From Streptomyces alfalfae (GTDB taxonomy: Bacteria; Actinomycetota; Actinomycetes; Streptomycetales; Streptomycetaceae), in assembly GCF_004127445.1 (NCBI RefSeq), contig NZ_QEXM01000025.1, positions 310,001 through 374,000 of the forward strand: 64,000 bases of DNA, read 5' to 3'. Below the pieces are notes generated by a model. That model did not search any database. It saw nothing but the letters and a program-made list of their open reading frames with translations, and was not told the origin of the DNA. Both the position numbers and the translations under genes were made by a program. Numbering within the stretch: position 1 is the first letter of the stretch; every line of letters begins with the position of its first letter. Positions 1-15,139 of the stretch are shown in pieces.

Positions 1-191
1 CCTGGAAGTGGTGGGACAAGCAGGCCAACCCCGACTGGCTCGTCGAGCCGCCGGAGGCCACCGAGGTCCCCGCCACCACCACACCGCTGACCTCGGTCGA
101 CGGCAGCGCACAGACCGCCCTCGACCCCGAGGTCCAGGCCAAGCAGGCGGAAGCCGAGGCCGAGGCGGCGGACCGCGACAAGCGGGGCTGA
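1..191 (+). CDS. C-terminal end of a DUF5324-like protein (partial)
   Basis: The reading frame starting at base 3 is open from the window edge to a TGA at 189-191 and gives 62 residues. It begins WKWWDKQANPDWLVEPP, which I recall as the end of the Streptomyces family annotated DUF5324, found beside the tRNA-Ala gene. The visible part follows what would be a membrane segment and ends in an acidic, Ala/Glu-rich tail. No function is known to me. A parS site and a terminator follow. The family call is from memory and the 5' part is outside the window. Confidence 0.6.
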   Translation, partial: WKWWDKQANPDWLVEPPEATEVPATTTPLTSVDGSAQTALDPEVQAKQAEAEAEAADRDKRG

Positions 192-206
192 CGGTTTCGG
201 CTCTCG

Positions 207-220
207 GTTTCACGTGAAAC
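207..220. other. parS site 1 (ParB-binding centromere)
   Basis: Perfect 14-bp palindrome GTTTCACGTGAAAC in the gap after the partial DUF5324-like gene. It is about 15 kb from oriC and is the only copy between the left edge of the window and 22 kb. ParB/Spo0J proteins load on this sequence. Confidence 0.93.
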
Positions 221-317
221 ATCGCGGCCCGGCCCGCGCGCCGACGTGAGAGCACAGACAGACGTGCCGCTGTGAGGGCGCCCTGTAAGGGCACGCTGTA
301 AGGGCACAGACAACGAA

Positions 318-359
318 AAAGCCCCTCTGGACTGCGTTTCCGCAGTTCAGAGGGGCTTT
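318..359. terminator. Bidirectional terminator
   Basis: A 19-bp arm pair (318-336 with 341-359, nearly perfect) closes on a 4-nt loop, with A-rich and T-rich edges. It sits between the partial gene (plus) and tRNA-Ala (minus) and can end both. Confidence 0.85.
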
Positions 360-365
360 GCGCTG

Positions 366-438
366 TGGAGCCTAGGGGAGTCGAACCCCTGACATCTGCC
401 ATGCAAAGACAGCGCTCTACCAACTGAGCTAAGGCCCC
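366..438 (-). tRNA. tRNA-Ala (anticodon TGC)
   Basis: Read on the minus strand, 73 nt form a full cloverleaf starting GGGGCCTTAGCTCAGTTGG. The anticodon stem CTGTC/GGCAG encloses loop TTTGCAT, so the anticodon is TGC (alanine). The T arm contains GGTTCGACTCC and the discriminator base is A. The genome does not encode the 3' CCA, so it must be added by CCA nucleotidyltransferase. Together with tRNA-Ile at 5.3 kb this is the Ile/Ala pair known downstream of gyrA in actinobacteria. Confidence 0.97.
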
Positions 439-619
439 GCTGACGGCACGGCCGCCGGAAGAACCACTTCCCGGCGTGCACCGGGGACCAGAGTACCGGG
501 TCTCCCCCCTGATCCCGCAAAAGGATTGGGGCTCCCGGTCGACGACCACGCTCCGTAAGATGCACGACGTGGTTCGCGGCAGCGAAGCACGGTCTTAGGG
601 GAAGCGATGGGGAGACGCA

Positions 620-1168
620 ATGGACGCCGCACAGCAGGACACCACCGCGAGAGCACGGGAGCTCCAGCGGAACTGGTACGGGGAGCCGCTGGGGGCGCTC
701 TTCCGTCGCCTCATCGATGATCTGGGCCTCAACCAGGCGCGTCTCGCCGGAGTACTCGGACTCTCCGCACCCATGCTGTCGCAGCTGATGAGCGGTCAGC
801 GGGCGAAGATCGGCAACCCCGCGGTCGTCCAGCGCGTGCAGCTGCTCCAGGAGCTGGCGGGCCAGGTCGCGGACGGCAGTGTGAGCGCCGCCGAGGCCAC
901 CGACCGCATGGACGAGATCAAGAAGTCCCAGGGCGGTTCCGTGCTGACCAACACCTCGCAGACCGCGACCAGTTCGGGCGCGCCCACGGTGAAGCGGGTG
1001 GTGCGCGAGATCCAGTCACTGCTGCGCTCGGTGTCCGCCGCCGGCGACATCATCGATGCCGCCGATTCCCTCGCCCCCACCCACCCGGAGCTGGCAGAGT
1101 TCCTCCGGGTGTACGGCGCCGGGCGCACCGCGGACGCGGTCGCCCACTACGAGGCGCACCAGAGCTGA
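620..1168 (+). CDS. Helix-turn-helix DNA-binding protein
   Basis: 182-residue protein. Residues about 25-65 form an HTH of the phage-repressor kind (LFRRLIDDLGLNQARLAGVL followed by GLSAPMLSQLMSGQRAKIG). The remainder is helical, with a Ser/Thr-rich linker near 105-120 and an acidic C-terminal helix bundle without a known domain. GGGGAG lies 6 nt before the ATG. It is followed after 49 bp by a membrane Ser/Thr kinase on the same strand, so the two may form a transcription unit in which the kinase modifies the regulator; that is inference. The target genes cannot be read from the sequence. Confidence 0.85.
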   Translation: MDAAQQDTTARARELQRNWYGEPLGALFRRLIDDLGLNQARLAGVLGLSAPMLSQLMSGQRAKIGNPAVVQRVQLLQELAGQVADGSVSAAEATDRMDEIKKSQGGSVLTNTSQTATSSGAPTVKRVVREIQSLLRSVSAAGDIIDAADSLAPTHPELAEFLRVYGAGRTADAVAHYEAHQS

Positions 1169-1217
1169 TCCGTCGGCCGGGCCGTCGCACGGCCCGGAAG
1201 GGGAGCGGAACGCGACC

Positions 1218-2585
<1,368 letters not shown>

Positions 2586-4237
2586 CGGGCGCGTCCGACG
2601 TGGGGGCCGACGCCGCGGCCGACGCCCCCGCGGCCCTGCGGCGGGCCGTCAGCGTCCACACGCCGAGTATGCCGAGCAGCAACACGCCCGTCCCGATCCC
2701 TCCGACCGCGACGGCCGCGAGCACCGGATCGTCGTCCGAGCCCCCCTCACCCCGCGCGGCCGACTCCCCCCGCCGCGCGGCCTCCGCGTCCCGCTCCGTG
2801 ACGCCGAACTCCTCGGCGGGCCGCGGCGAACCGGCGTAGGAAGGGCCCGGCAGCGGGTCTCCGTCGACGTCCACACGCAGCATGAGCTCCAGCGGGGCCT
2901 CGCCGAACTTCTCGGCCACCTCGGGATTGAGGTGGACCGACACGTAGTACCAGCCGGCGAACCGCATCGCGGACACCGCGTCCGCCGTGGCGAACCGGTT
3001 CTCGTAGGCGACCGGCGGCAGCGGCTCGAGGGCGGCCGACTTCTGCTCGCCGTTGTACGCCGTGTCCGCGTCCTCGACCTCGGCGCGCACCGGGTTGGCC
3101 AGCGTCATGACCAGGCCCGGCGAGACGTACCCCGTACCGCGCGTGGCGGGGTCCGCCGTGCCCCGTCGGAGGCCGTCCGACGTGCCCAGCTCCGCGCTGA
3201 CGGCGAGCTGCTGCCCCCAGTCGACCGGCACGCGGTAGTAGCGGGTCTCACCCGGAGTAACGCTGTCTCCCCACACTCCGTTCCCCAGCGCACGCGCCGT
3301 GTGGTAACTCGTGCCGCCCGCGCGCCGCTTCCGCTCGCCGGTCGGCGGTGCGGGGGTCGCGGAGTCCCAGGTCCGCGGCGGCTCCGTCGCGCCCGTCATC
3401 CGCACCGCGGGTTCCGACGCGACCCGCAGCTCCAGGGCCCACGCCCCCCGGGACGACTCCGGATCGCTGGTCCGCTCGACGAGCACGTAGTACGTGCCGG
3501 CGCCCGCGCAGCTCGGCTCGGCGGGTCCTGTCCGGCGCGCCGCGGTGGCCGTGATGGGCCGCGGGCTCTCCGAGGCCCCGAAACGCGCCTCCTGCGCCTC
3601 CATGGGGCTGCAGTTGTTGCCGTCGGCGTCCTGTACGGACACTTCTAGGCCATCGGCGTACGAGACGCGGGTGCCGAGCCGTGGCACCGCGGTCGCCGAG
3701 ACGTACGCGCTCTCCTTGGCCTTGAGGTCCAGGCGGTAGTAGAGCCGTCCCCCGCGCGGGAGGGAGCTTTTATAGGTCTCGCCCGGAATCAACCGGTGCC
3801 CCTCGACGTTGCTCCTCGCGCCGTCGACCGTCTCCGCCCCCTCCGCGAAGGCGTAGGGACCTGGCTCCCCCGTGGCCACGGCCTGTCCCGGGCATATCGC
3901 CCCCGTACCCACCAAGGCGGCCGCGGCCATGGCTGACGCCGCCCGCCGCCGAGGCCGTCCCGCCACTCCCCGTGCCCCGCCCGGCCCTCGGCCCCGCCCC
4001 ATCACGCGTCACCCCTCGTCGCGAGAACAGCCGTCCCGTCCGTCCCGTCCTGCCCGTCCGACCGGGCGCGGACACCCCCGCGGGCCCTTCGGCACCGCGG
4101 CTGCGCCATCCGTGCGGCGTCCGGCGCCATCCGGTCATTCGCTCAAGCAACCGCACTGTTCGCATCGGTGAACGCACCGCACAGCGATCCGAATACCGCA
4201 CGAGTTCCGGAGTCGCAAGACGGCCATGGGCAACACA

Positions 4238-4267
4238 AAACCCCGGCCGCGGCAGCGACCGGGGTTT
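4238..4267. terminator. Terminator hairpin
   Basis: AAACCCCGG (4238-4246) pairs with CCGGGGTTT (4259-4267) around a 12-nt loop. It lies 23 bp beyond the stop of the DLW-39 gene on the minus strand. Confidence 0.75.
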
Positions 4268-4290
4268 GTGAAGTAACGGTTGTTGCTGAC

Positions 4291-4419
4291 TCAAGAACCC
4301 GTGGGCACGGAGTCAGTCGCCTCCGTCCACAGATCCTGCTCGGCGCGATCCGCCTGGATCTGGCGGTACACGAGGAGCCCGCCGATGGCGGCCAGTGCGA
4401 CCAGGAGAAGCTTCTTCAC
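4291..4419 (-). CDS. DLW-39 family small membrane protein
   Basis: 42 residues from a GTG at 4419 preceded by GACGAGG. The protein has one N-terminal hydrophobic helix (KKLLLVALAAIGGLLVYRQI) and a short tail with the signature DLWTEATD, which gave the actinobacterial family its name (DLW-39, from memory). The longer open frame up to 4653 has no conserved content and no ribosome site. Function unknown; probably inserted in the cytoplasmic membrane. Its promoter region holds a perfect 22-bp palindrome (4473-4494). Confidence 0.88.
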   Translation of the reverse strand: MKKLLLVALAAIGGLLVYRQIQADRAEQDLWTEATDSVPTGS

Positions 4420-4464
4420 CGCGCGACCTCGTCTTTCCTTGACGTAGGGGACTTCTGCCGCCCG

Positions 4465-4494
4465 ACTATACACACCGATCGATATCGATCGGTG
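4465..4494. promoter_or_regulatory. Perfect 22-bp palindrome at a divergent promoter
   Basis: Bases 4473-4494 read CACCGATCGAT and then its exact reverse complement. On the minus strand a -10-like TATAGT (4465-4470) lies just downstream, so the palindrome covers the place where the -35 element of the DLW-39 gene should be. This is the usual position of a repressor or activator site. It is in the 314-bp gap between two divergent small genes, in which nothing else was recognised. Confidence 0.55.
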
Positions 4495-4733
4495 ACCTGG
4501 ATCCGCCCCCAACTTCCGCATCGCGGGCAGCGATCCAAGTGGACCTCCGGGCTCCGCACAGGGCCCACACGTCGCGACCTTCGCCGCCCTTGGCCCCTTT
4601 TCGGGCCCTTTGGGGCCATACGGGTGGTGTTCATCGGAACATCCACGCGCCACGAGCGTCGGTCCACCGTTGTCGACCCCACATACACATCATGAGGAAA
4701 GTACGCAAATCGCCCAACCCGAAATGAGGGGCC

Positions 4734-5066
4734 ATGACCGGAAACAAGGCCATGAAGCTGTGGACCACGATCGTCACCGCCTTCCTCGCGCTCTTCGCCG
4801 CGCTGGGGCTCGGCACGACGGCCACGGCCGCGACGCCGGCACAGGAGACCACGAACGAGCGCAACGCGACGGTGTGTGCGCCCACTCCGGCGATGGCCGC
4901 CATCTGGAAGGCGGCGTACGAACGGTCACTGCCCCCGACGATGAAGCAGCGCATCCGCGCCGAGGCGCACGGCGCGTCCCCCAGCTGCCGGCACCTGCCC
5001 GCCACGGACACGGAAGCCGAGGCTGACTCCACCGCACACGAGCCACGACTGGCCTCGGAGCCGTAA
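4734..5066 (+). CDS. Small secreted protein (DUF6344-like)
   Basis: 110 residues; GAGGGG lies just before the ATG. Residues 5-33 (AMKLWTTIVTAFLALFAALG then LGTTATAA) are a signal peptide or membrane helix with an Ala-x-Ala cleavage site. The mature part is short, acidic at its end, and has two Cys (VCAPTP, SCRHLP) that may pair. I recall this N-terminus in the Streptomyces family DUF6344; no function is known. A strong terminator follows at 5096. Confidence 0.7.
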   Translation: MTGNKAMKLWTTIVTAFLALFAALGLGTTATAATPAQETTNERNATVCAPTPAMAAIWKAAYERSLPPTMKQRIRAEAHGASPSCRHLPATDTEAEADSTAHEPRLASEP

Positions 5067-5095
5067 TCACGCGGCAAGCGGCACCACAAGACTCC

Positions 5096-5128
5096 AGAAG
5101 GCCCCCAGCCACCGGCTGGGGGCCTTCT
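5096..5128. terminator. Strong hairpin terminator
   Basis: A perfect 15-bp stem (5096-5110 with 5114-5128) on a 3-nt loop ends the small secreted protein gene. The gap 5067-5324 otherwise holds only a second terminator. Confidence 0.85.
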
Positions 5129-5284
5129 GCGGCTCCCGTGCGGCATCCACGCCCGCCCTGCGGCCTACGGCGGCAGTCCCCGCAGGCCCAGGAAGCCGCC
5201 ACCTCTACTCACCGAACCCGCGGGCCCCCATCCCCGTACCCACCCGAGCCGATCCCCCGAGCCGACCGAGCGGACGCGCAACGC

Positions 5285-5319
5285 GAGAACCCCCGGCCTC
5301 GAAAGGCCGGGGGTTCTCG
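5285..5319 (-). terminator. Terminator of tRNA-Ile
   Basis: GAGAACCCCCGGCCT pairs perfectly with AGGCCGGGGGTTCTC around the loop CGAA. It begins 5 bp beyond the 3' end of tRNA-Ile on the minus strand. Confidence 0.85.
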
Positions 5320-5324
5320 TTCTG

Positions 5325-5398
5325 TGGGGCTAACAGGATTTGAACCTGTGGCCTCATCCTTATCAGGGATGCGCTCTAACCAACTGAGCTATAGCCCC
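5325..5398 (-). tRNA. tRNA-Ile (anticodon GAT)
   Basis: 74 nt on the minus strand, starting GGGGCTATAGCTCAGTTGG. Anticodon stem CATCC/GGATG encloses CTGATAA, giving anticodon GAT. The T arm has GGTTCAAATCC, the discriminator is A, and CCA is not encoded. It lies downstream of gyrA and the DUF3566 gene, the position known for tRNA-Ile in actinobacteria. Confidence 0.97.
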
Positions 5399-5612
5399 GC
5401 CGCGCCTGCGGTGTGTGTCCCGCGCGCTGACCTCTGAAGATTAGCGCACGTCCGGGCCAGTCCCAAAATCGATACCCGCGCGGGGGCGCCGCCGGGGGCC
5501 CGGACAGACGGAAAGGCCGTGCGCGGGGTGGTCGCCACCGCCGCGCACGGCCTTTCCGGAGCCTCTGTCACGTGACGAGTCCTCTGCGGCTCGTCGACGC
5601 GTCGGCCCCGCG

Positions 5613-6275
5613 CTACTCGTCCTCGGCCAGCGTCAGTTCGACGCCGCCGACAAAGCCCGCGGAGAGGTTGTAGATGAACGCGCCGAGCGTCGCCAGGGCC
5701 GTCGCGAGGATGACGTCGATGACGGCGATGATCGAGGTGAACATCAGGACGCGCGGCAGCGACAGGAAGGACTGCAGGTCGAAGCCGTTGGACTCGTTCG
5801 AGCCCGTCGCCTCGGAGATCGTGCCGCCCACCGTCGAGAAGACGCCCATCGCGTCCATGACCATCCACAGGACGGCCGCAGCGACGATCGTGCAGATGCC
5901 GAGCGCGATGGAGAGCAGGAAGCTGACCTTCATCACCGACCAAGGGTCGGCCTTGGCCACCCGCAGCCGCGCCTTGCGGGTGCGGGGCACCGTCCGCGCC
6001 CCCGTCCGCGGCTTGCGCACCGCGCCGGCCTTGGCGTCCTGCTGGTACGCCTGCGGCGGGTGGTACGGCTGGGAGGCCTGCTGCGGCTGGCGTTCCCCGG
6101 GCAGCGTTCCCCCGCCGCCCTTCACGCCCTTGGCAGAGCCTCGGGTATCCGTCACAGTTCCCCCCTGGGATCCATGAGACTCATGGGAGCCTTGTGCATC
6201 TGTGGCGGAGCCACGGGCACCCTTTGTGCCGGCTTTGCCGGTTCTCTTCGCCCCGGCGCCCGTGGCTCCACTCAC
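5613..6275 (-). CDS. DUF3566 family membrane protein
   Basis: 220 residues from GTG. The first 105 residues are a Gly/Ser/Lys-rich disordered region, followed by the DUF3566 core: a basic stretch (RKARLRVAKADPWSVMKVSF), one membrane helix (LLSIALGICTIVAAAVLWMV), an outer loop ending in LQSFLSLPRVLMFTSII, and a second helix (VIDVILATALATLGAFIYNL). It starts 18 bp after gyrA and is probably co-transcribed with gyrB-gyrA. The family is conserved behind gyrA throughout actinobacteria (Rv0007 in M. tuberculosis), and a link to the cell envelope is suspected but not shown here. Confidence 0.9.
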   Translation of the reverse strand: MSGATGAGAKRTGKAGTKGARGSATDAQGSHESHGSQGGTVTDTRGSAKGVKGGGGTLPGERQPQQASQPYHPPQAYQQDAKAGAVRKPRTGARTVPRTRKARLRVAKADPWSVMKVSFLLSIALGICTIVAAAVLWMVMDAMGVFSTVGGTISEATGSNESNGFDLQSFLSLPRVLMFTSIIAVIDVILATALATLGAFIYNLSAGFVGGVELTLAEDE

Positions 6276-6293
6276 GATGACTCACTCCTCGCG

Positions 6294-8897
<2,604 letters not shown>

Positions 8898-8940
8898 TAC
8901 TGGTCAAAGTCCTTTCGAGGTGCGGCTCGTACGGGCCGAC

Positions 8941-11049
<2,109 letters not shown>

Positions 11050-11275
11050 TCAGCGATAGTCAGCGTTGCTCGGTGCGTCCCACAAGTGGGGCGGGATTAG
11101 CTCCCAGTCTACCGGTAGCGCTGACAGTGATGGGGGTTTGCCGGTACCTGAGTCCGCATGTGCCGTCCTGAACGGGACTCGGCCGACTCCCCATATGCGG
11201 AACGGGGCTCCAAAGGGCTCACAGCGGCACTCAGCGCTTTGAGCCGTCAACCCCCAGCTATCGCCCCCGGCGGCC

Positions 11276-11833
11276 TCAGCCGTAGGTGTCCCCGGGGCCC
11301 GTGCTTCCCGGTGCGCGCAAGGGTCCGAAGCGGGTGGTGGGGCCCTGGGGACCGAGCACCTTGATGAGGCGTACGGTGCCGTGGCCCAGGTCTTCGTTCA
11401 GGCGCGCGACGAGCTGCGGGGCCATGAGGCGGAGCTGCGTCGCCCAGGCCGTCGAGTCGCACTGCACGGTCAGGACGCGCTCGTCCTCGTCGTACTTCTG
11501 GGGCACGCAGTGCTTGGCCAGGTCGTCGCCGACGATCTGCGGCCAGCGGCCCATGACCCCGCCGACAGCGGCCGGGGTCTCCCAGCCGCGCTCGGTGATC
11601 AGCCGGTTGATGGCGGAGCCGAGCGGCAGCGGGTCACGTCCGTCGGAGCGCGCCCCGGAGCGCAGCCCGCCGCGGCGCGCCTGCTTCTTCTGCTGGGCGG
11701 CGTCCCCACGCGCGCGCGCCTGTTCCTTCGCCGCCCGCAGGGCGACCCGGGCGAGGTCGACGCCGGAGGGCTCGGGCGGCTTGGGCGCCCCCGGGTTCGC
11801 GGGGTCGCCCTTGGCCGGCTCTTCGGTGCTCAT
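11276..11833 (-). CDS. DciA-family (DUF721) protein, probable helicase loader
   Basis: 185 residues. The C-terminal half is the DUF721 domain: [20 protein letters not shown], then [20 protein letters not shown] and [17 protein letters not shown]721 proteins (DciA) are the ancestral partners that help load the replicative helicase DnaB in bacteria without DnaC/DnaI. The N-terminal 90 residues are basic and low in complexity ([19 protein letters not shown]). Its ATG overlaps the recF stop by 4 bases (ATGA), so it is translationally coupled to recF. The order dnaN-gnd-recF-dciA-gyrB is conserved in Streptomyces. Functional assignment is by family. Confidence 0.9.
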   Translation of the reverse strand: MSTEEPAKGDPANPGAPKPPEPSGVDLARVALRAAKEQARARGDAAQQKKQARRGGLRSGARSDGRDPLPLGSAINRLITERGWETPAAVGGVMGRWPQIVGDDLAKHCVPQKYDEDERVLTVQCDSTAWATQLRLMAPQLVARLNEDLGHGTVRLIKVLGPQGPTTRFGPLRAPGSTGPGDTYG

Positions 11834-12951
11834 ACGCGGTCCACCGCGCCGTCCGACACCGCGTACCGCGTGCCGGTGAGGACGCCGGGGACGTCGTCGT
11901 CCACGGCGGCGGTGACCAGGACCTGCTCGCCCGGCGCCACCAGCTCGGCGAGCCGCTCCCTGCGGCGGGAGTCCAGCTCCGCGAAGACGTCGTCGAGGAC
12001 GAGCACCGGTTCGTTGCCCTCGGCCCTGAGCAGGTCGTACGAGGCCAGGCGCAGCGCCAGGGCGTACGACCAGGACTCGCCGTGGCTCGCGTATCCCTTG
12101 GCGGGGAGCTGGCCCAGTTTGAGCAGGAGGTCGTCGCGGTGCGGGCCCGCCAGGGTCACGCCGCGCTCGATCTCCTGCTTGCGGACCTCTTCGAAGGCGG
12201 CGATGAGCTGCTCGTACAGCGCCTCGCGGGTGAGGCCGTCACCGGGCGCGGACGGCTTGTACTCCAGGGAGACGGGGCCGCCGCCGGGCGCGAGCTGCTC
12301 GTACGCCTTGTCGGCGAGGGGCTGGAGCGTGGAGATGAGGTCGAGCCGCTGGGCGAGCAGCTCGGCGCCCGCGCGTGCGAGGTGCTGGTCCCAGACGTCG
12401 AGCGTGGACAGGTCCATGGACCGCCCGCCGTGGCGTCGCGCGAGGGCGGCCGACTTCAGGAGGGTGTTGCGCTGCTTGAGCACCCGGTCGTAGTCGGAGC
12501 GGACGCCGGCCATGCGCGGGGAGCGCGCGGTGATCAGCTCGTCCAGGAAGCGCCGCCGCTCACCGGGGTCGCCCTTGATCAGCGCGAGGTCCTCGGGCGC
12601 GAACAGCACCGTACGGACGATCCCCAGCACGTCCCGCGGTCTGACCTGCGAGGAACGGTTGACGCGGGCGCGGTTGGCCTTGCCCGGGTTCAGTTCGAGC
12701 TCGATCAGCTGCTGCCGCTCGCCCTGGCGGACGTTGGCCCTGATGACGGCCCGCTCCGCGCCCATGCGGACCAGGGGGGCGTCCGAGGAGACGCGATGGC
12801 TGCCGAGGGTGGCGAGATAGCCGACGGCCTCGACGAGGTTGGTCTTGCCCTGGCCGTTGGGCCCCACGAACGCGGTGACGCCCGGATCGAGAGGGACCTC
12901 GACCCGGGCGTACGAGCGGAAGTCGGCCAGCGAGAGATGCGTGACGTGCAT
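11830..12951 (-). CDS. recF: RecF DNA repair ATPase
   Basis: 373 residues. I chose the ATG at 12951 ([19 protein letters not shown]) because GGGGGAGG precedes it and it matches the usual RecF start; the frame is open to 13023. Walker A is GPNGQGKTN, the ABC-type signature region lies near [20 protein letters not shown], and Walker B is [12 protein letters not shown]. RecF binds gapped DNA and guides RecA loading through RecO/RecR. It is coupled to dciA by ATGA. Confidence 0.97.
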   Translation of the reverse strand: MHVTHLSLADFRSYARVEVPLDPGVTAFVGPNGQGKTNLVEAVGYLATLGSHRVSSDAPLVRMGAERAVIRANVRQGERQQLIELELNPGKANRARVNRSSQVRPRDVLGIVRTVLFAPEDLALIKGDPGERRRFLDELITARSPRMAGVRSDYDRVLKQRNTLLKSAALARRHGGRSMDLSTLDVWDQHLARAGAELLAQRLDLISTLQPLADKAYEQLAPGGGPVSLEYKPSAPGDGLTREALYEQLIAAFEEVRKQEIERGVTLAGPHRDDLLLKLGQLPAKGYASHGESWSYALALRLASYDLLRAEGNEPVLVLDDVFAELDSRRRERLAELVAPGEQVLVTAAVDDDVPGVLTGTRYAVSDGAVDRV

Positions 12952-13033
12952 GGTGTTCGCCGACCTCCCCCGGCCTTGCTTCGCTTGCTTCGAGGCCTGT
13001 GGGAAACCGCGGGGGTTCCCCACAGGCTGTGGA

Positions 13034-13918
13034 TCAGTTCTCGCTCTTGGACTCCACCGCGTGGCCGCCGAACTGGTTGCGCAGCGCGGCGATCATCTTC
13101 ATCTGCGGGGAGTCGTCCTGGCGCGAGGCGAAACGGGCGAAGAGCGAGGCCGTGATCGCGGGCAGCGGCACGGCGTTGTCGATCGCGGCCTCGACCGTCC
13201 ACCGGCCCTCACCGGAGTCCTGCGCGAAGCCGCGCAGCTTCTCCAGGTGCTCGTCGTCGTCCAGGGCGTTGACCGCGAGGTCGAGCAGCCAGGAACGGAT
13301 GACCGTGCCCTCCTGCCAGGAGCGGAAGACCTCGCGCACGTCCGTGACGGAGTCGACCTTCTCCAGCAGCTCCCAGCCCTCGGCGTAGGCCTGCATCATG
13401 GCGTACTCGATGCCGTTGTGGACCATCTTCGAGAAGTGGCCCGCGCCGACCTTGCCGGCATGCACGGAGCCGAAGTCGCCCTCGGGCTTGAGGGCGTCGA
13501 AGATCGGCTGGACCTTCGTGATGTCCTCGGTGTCACCGCCGTACATCAGCGCGTAGCCGTTCTGCAGGCCCCAGACGCCGCCGGAGACGCCGCAGTCGAC
13601 GAAGCCGATGCCCTTGGCCTTCAGCTCCTCGGCGTGCTTCTCGTCATCCGTCCAGCGGCTGTTGCCGCCGTCCACGACGACGTCTCCGGGCTGCAGGAGC
13701 TCGGCGAGCTCGTCGATGGTGGCCTGGGTCGCGGCCCCGGCCGGGACCATCACCCACACCACTCGGGGGCCCTTCAGTTCGCCCACAAGCTCTTCCAGGC
13801 TGTGGACATCCGCGAGATCCGGATTGCGGTCGTATCCGATGACGGTGTGACCTGCGCGGCGGATGCGCTCGCGCATGTTGCCGCCCATCTTGCCAAGGCC
13901 GACGAGACCGAGCTCCAT
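13034..13918 (-). CDS. gnd: 6-phosphogluconate dehydrogenase, decarboxylating (short type)
   Basis: 294 residues from the ATG at 13918, with GAAGGA 7 nt upstream. The N-terminal Rossmann fold has [12 protein letters not shown]; the substrate motif is [10 protein letters not shown] and the catalytic loop is [20 protein letters not shown]. The length of about 300 residues fits the short GndA/YqeC group rather than the 470-residue Gnd. The product converts 6-phosphogluconate to ribulose 5-phosphate plus CO2. A metabolic gene between recF and dnaN is a fixed feature of Streptomyces origins. Cofactor (NAD or NADP) cannot be decided here. Confidence 0.93.
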   Translation of the reverse strand: MELGLVGLGKMGGNMRERIRRAGHTVIGYDRNPDLADVHSLEELVGELKGPRVVWVMVPAGAATQATIDELAELLQPGDVVVDGGNSRWTDDEKHAEELKAKGIGFVDCGVSGGVWGLQNGYALMYGGDTEDITKVQPIFDALKPEGDFGSVHAGKVGAGHFSKMVHNGIEYAMMQAYAEGWELLEKVDSVTDVREVFRSWQEGTVIRSWLLDLAVNALDDDEHLEKLRGFAQDSGEGRWTVEAAIDNAVPLPAITASLFARFASRQDDSPQMKMIAALRNQFGGHAVESKSEN

Positions 13919-14008
13919 CAGAGGTTCCTTCACTAGCGACGTGGCGTTCCGGGCACTTTCGTACCCGCGTCCGAGCCTACGCCCGGACGCACGCTCACAC
14001 CTGTGGGC

Positions 14009-15139
14009 TCAGCCGCTCAGACGTACGGGCATGATCAGGTACTTGTAGGCGTCGTCCGCCTCGGCGTCCACGGCCGGCCTGCCGCTGAGCAGCGCGGGCT
14101 TCGTGGAGGTCGTGAAGGACAGCTGGGCGACCGGGGAGTCGATCGCGCTCAGGCCGTCGAGCAGGAACGTCGGGTTGAACGCGATGGAGATGTCGTCGCC
14201 GTCGAGCTGGGCGTCGACCCTTTCCACAGCCTGTGCGTCGTCGCTGGAACCCGCCTCCAGGATCAGCACGCCCTGCTCGAAGCTGAGCCGCACCGGGGTG
14301 TTCCGCTCGGCGACCAGGGCCACGCGCTTGACGGCCTCCACGAAGGGGGCGGTCTCGATCACGGCCACGGAGTTGAACTCGGTGGGGAACAGCGTGCGGT
14401 ACTTCGGCAGATCGCCTTCGAGCAGACGCGTCGTCGTACGCCGACCCGCGCCCTCGAAGCCGATCAGGCCCTCGCCCGCGCCGGACCCGGAGAGCGCCAG
14501 GGTGACCGTGTCACCGCTCGTGAGGGCCTTGGCGGTGTCCAGGAGCGTCTTGGCGGGCACGAGCGCCACAGCGGACGCCTCGGGGTTCTCCGGCTTCCAC
14601 AGGAACTCGCGGACCGCGAAGCGGTAGCGGTCGGTGGAGGCCAGGGTGACCGTGTCGCCCTCGATCTCGATGCGTACGCCGGTCAGCACCGGAAGCGTGT
14701 CGTCGCGGCCCGCGGCGATGGCCACCTGCGCGGCGGCGGAGGCGAAGACCTCACCGGGGACGGTGCCCGTGGCGGTCGGCATCTGCGGCAGCGCGGGGTA
14801 CTCCTCCACAGGAAGCGTGTGGAGTGTGAATCGCGAGGAGCCGCAGACCACCGTCGCCCGCACGCCGTCCGTGGAGATCTCCACTGGGCGGTTGGGGAGC
14901 GCGCGGCAGATATCCGCGAGCAGCCGGCCGGAGACGAGAACGGTGCCCTCCTCGTCGATCTCCGCGTCCACCGAGACGCGCGCCGAGACCTCGTAGTCGA
15001 AGCTCGACAGGCTCAGTGCGCCTTCCTCGGCCTTCAGCAGCAGGCCCGCGAGGACAGGCGCTGGCGGCCGGGCCGGGAGGCTGCGTGCCGCCCAGGCCAC
15101 CGCCTCCGCGAGTACGTCGCGTTCAACCCGGATCTTCAC
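14009..15139 (-). CDS. dnaN: DNA polymerase III sliding clamp (beta subunit)
   Basis: 376 residues from the GTG at 15139, with AGGAGG about 10 nt upstream. The N-terminus is MKIRVERDVLAEAVAWAARSL; three clamp domains follow, with FLLDGLSAI and the C-terminal YLIMPVRLSG that shapes the partner-binding pocket. The upstream extension to 15265 in the same frame would run into oriC and is rejected. First gene on the dnaN side of oriC, read away from the origin. Confidence 0.98.
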   Translation of the reverse strand: MKIRVERDVLAEAVAWAARSLPARPPAPVLAGLLLKAEEGALSLSSFDYEVSARVSVDAEIDEEGTVLVSGRLLADICRALPNRPVEISTDGVRATVVCGSSRFTLHTLPVEEYPALPQMPTATGTVPGEVFASAAAQVAIAAGRDDTLPVLTGVRIEIEGDTVTLASTDRYRFAVREFLWKPENPEASAVALVPAKTLLDTAKALTSGDTVTLALSGSGAGEGLIGFEGAGRRTTTRLLEGDLPKYRTLFPTEFNSVAVIETAPFVEAVKRVALVAERNTPVRLSFEQGVLILEAGSSDDAQAVERVDAQLDGDDISIAFNPTFLLDGLSAIDSPVAQLSFTTSTKPALLSGRPAVDAEADDAYKYLIMPVRLSG

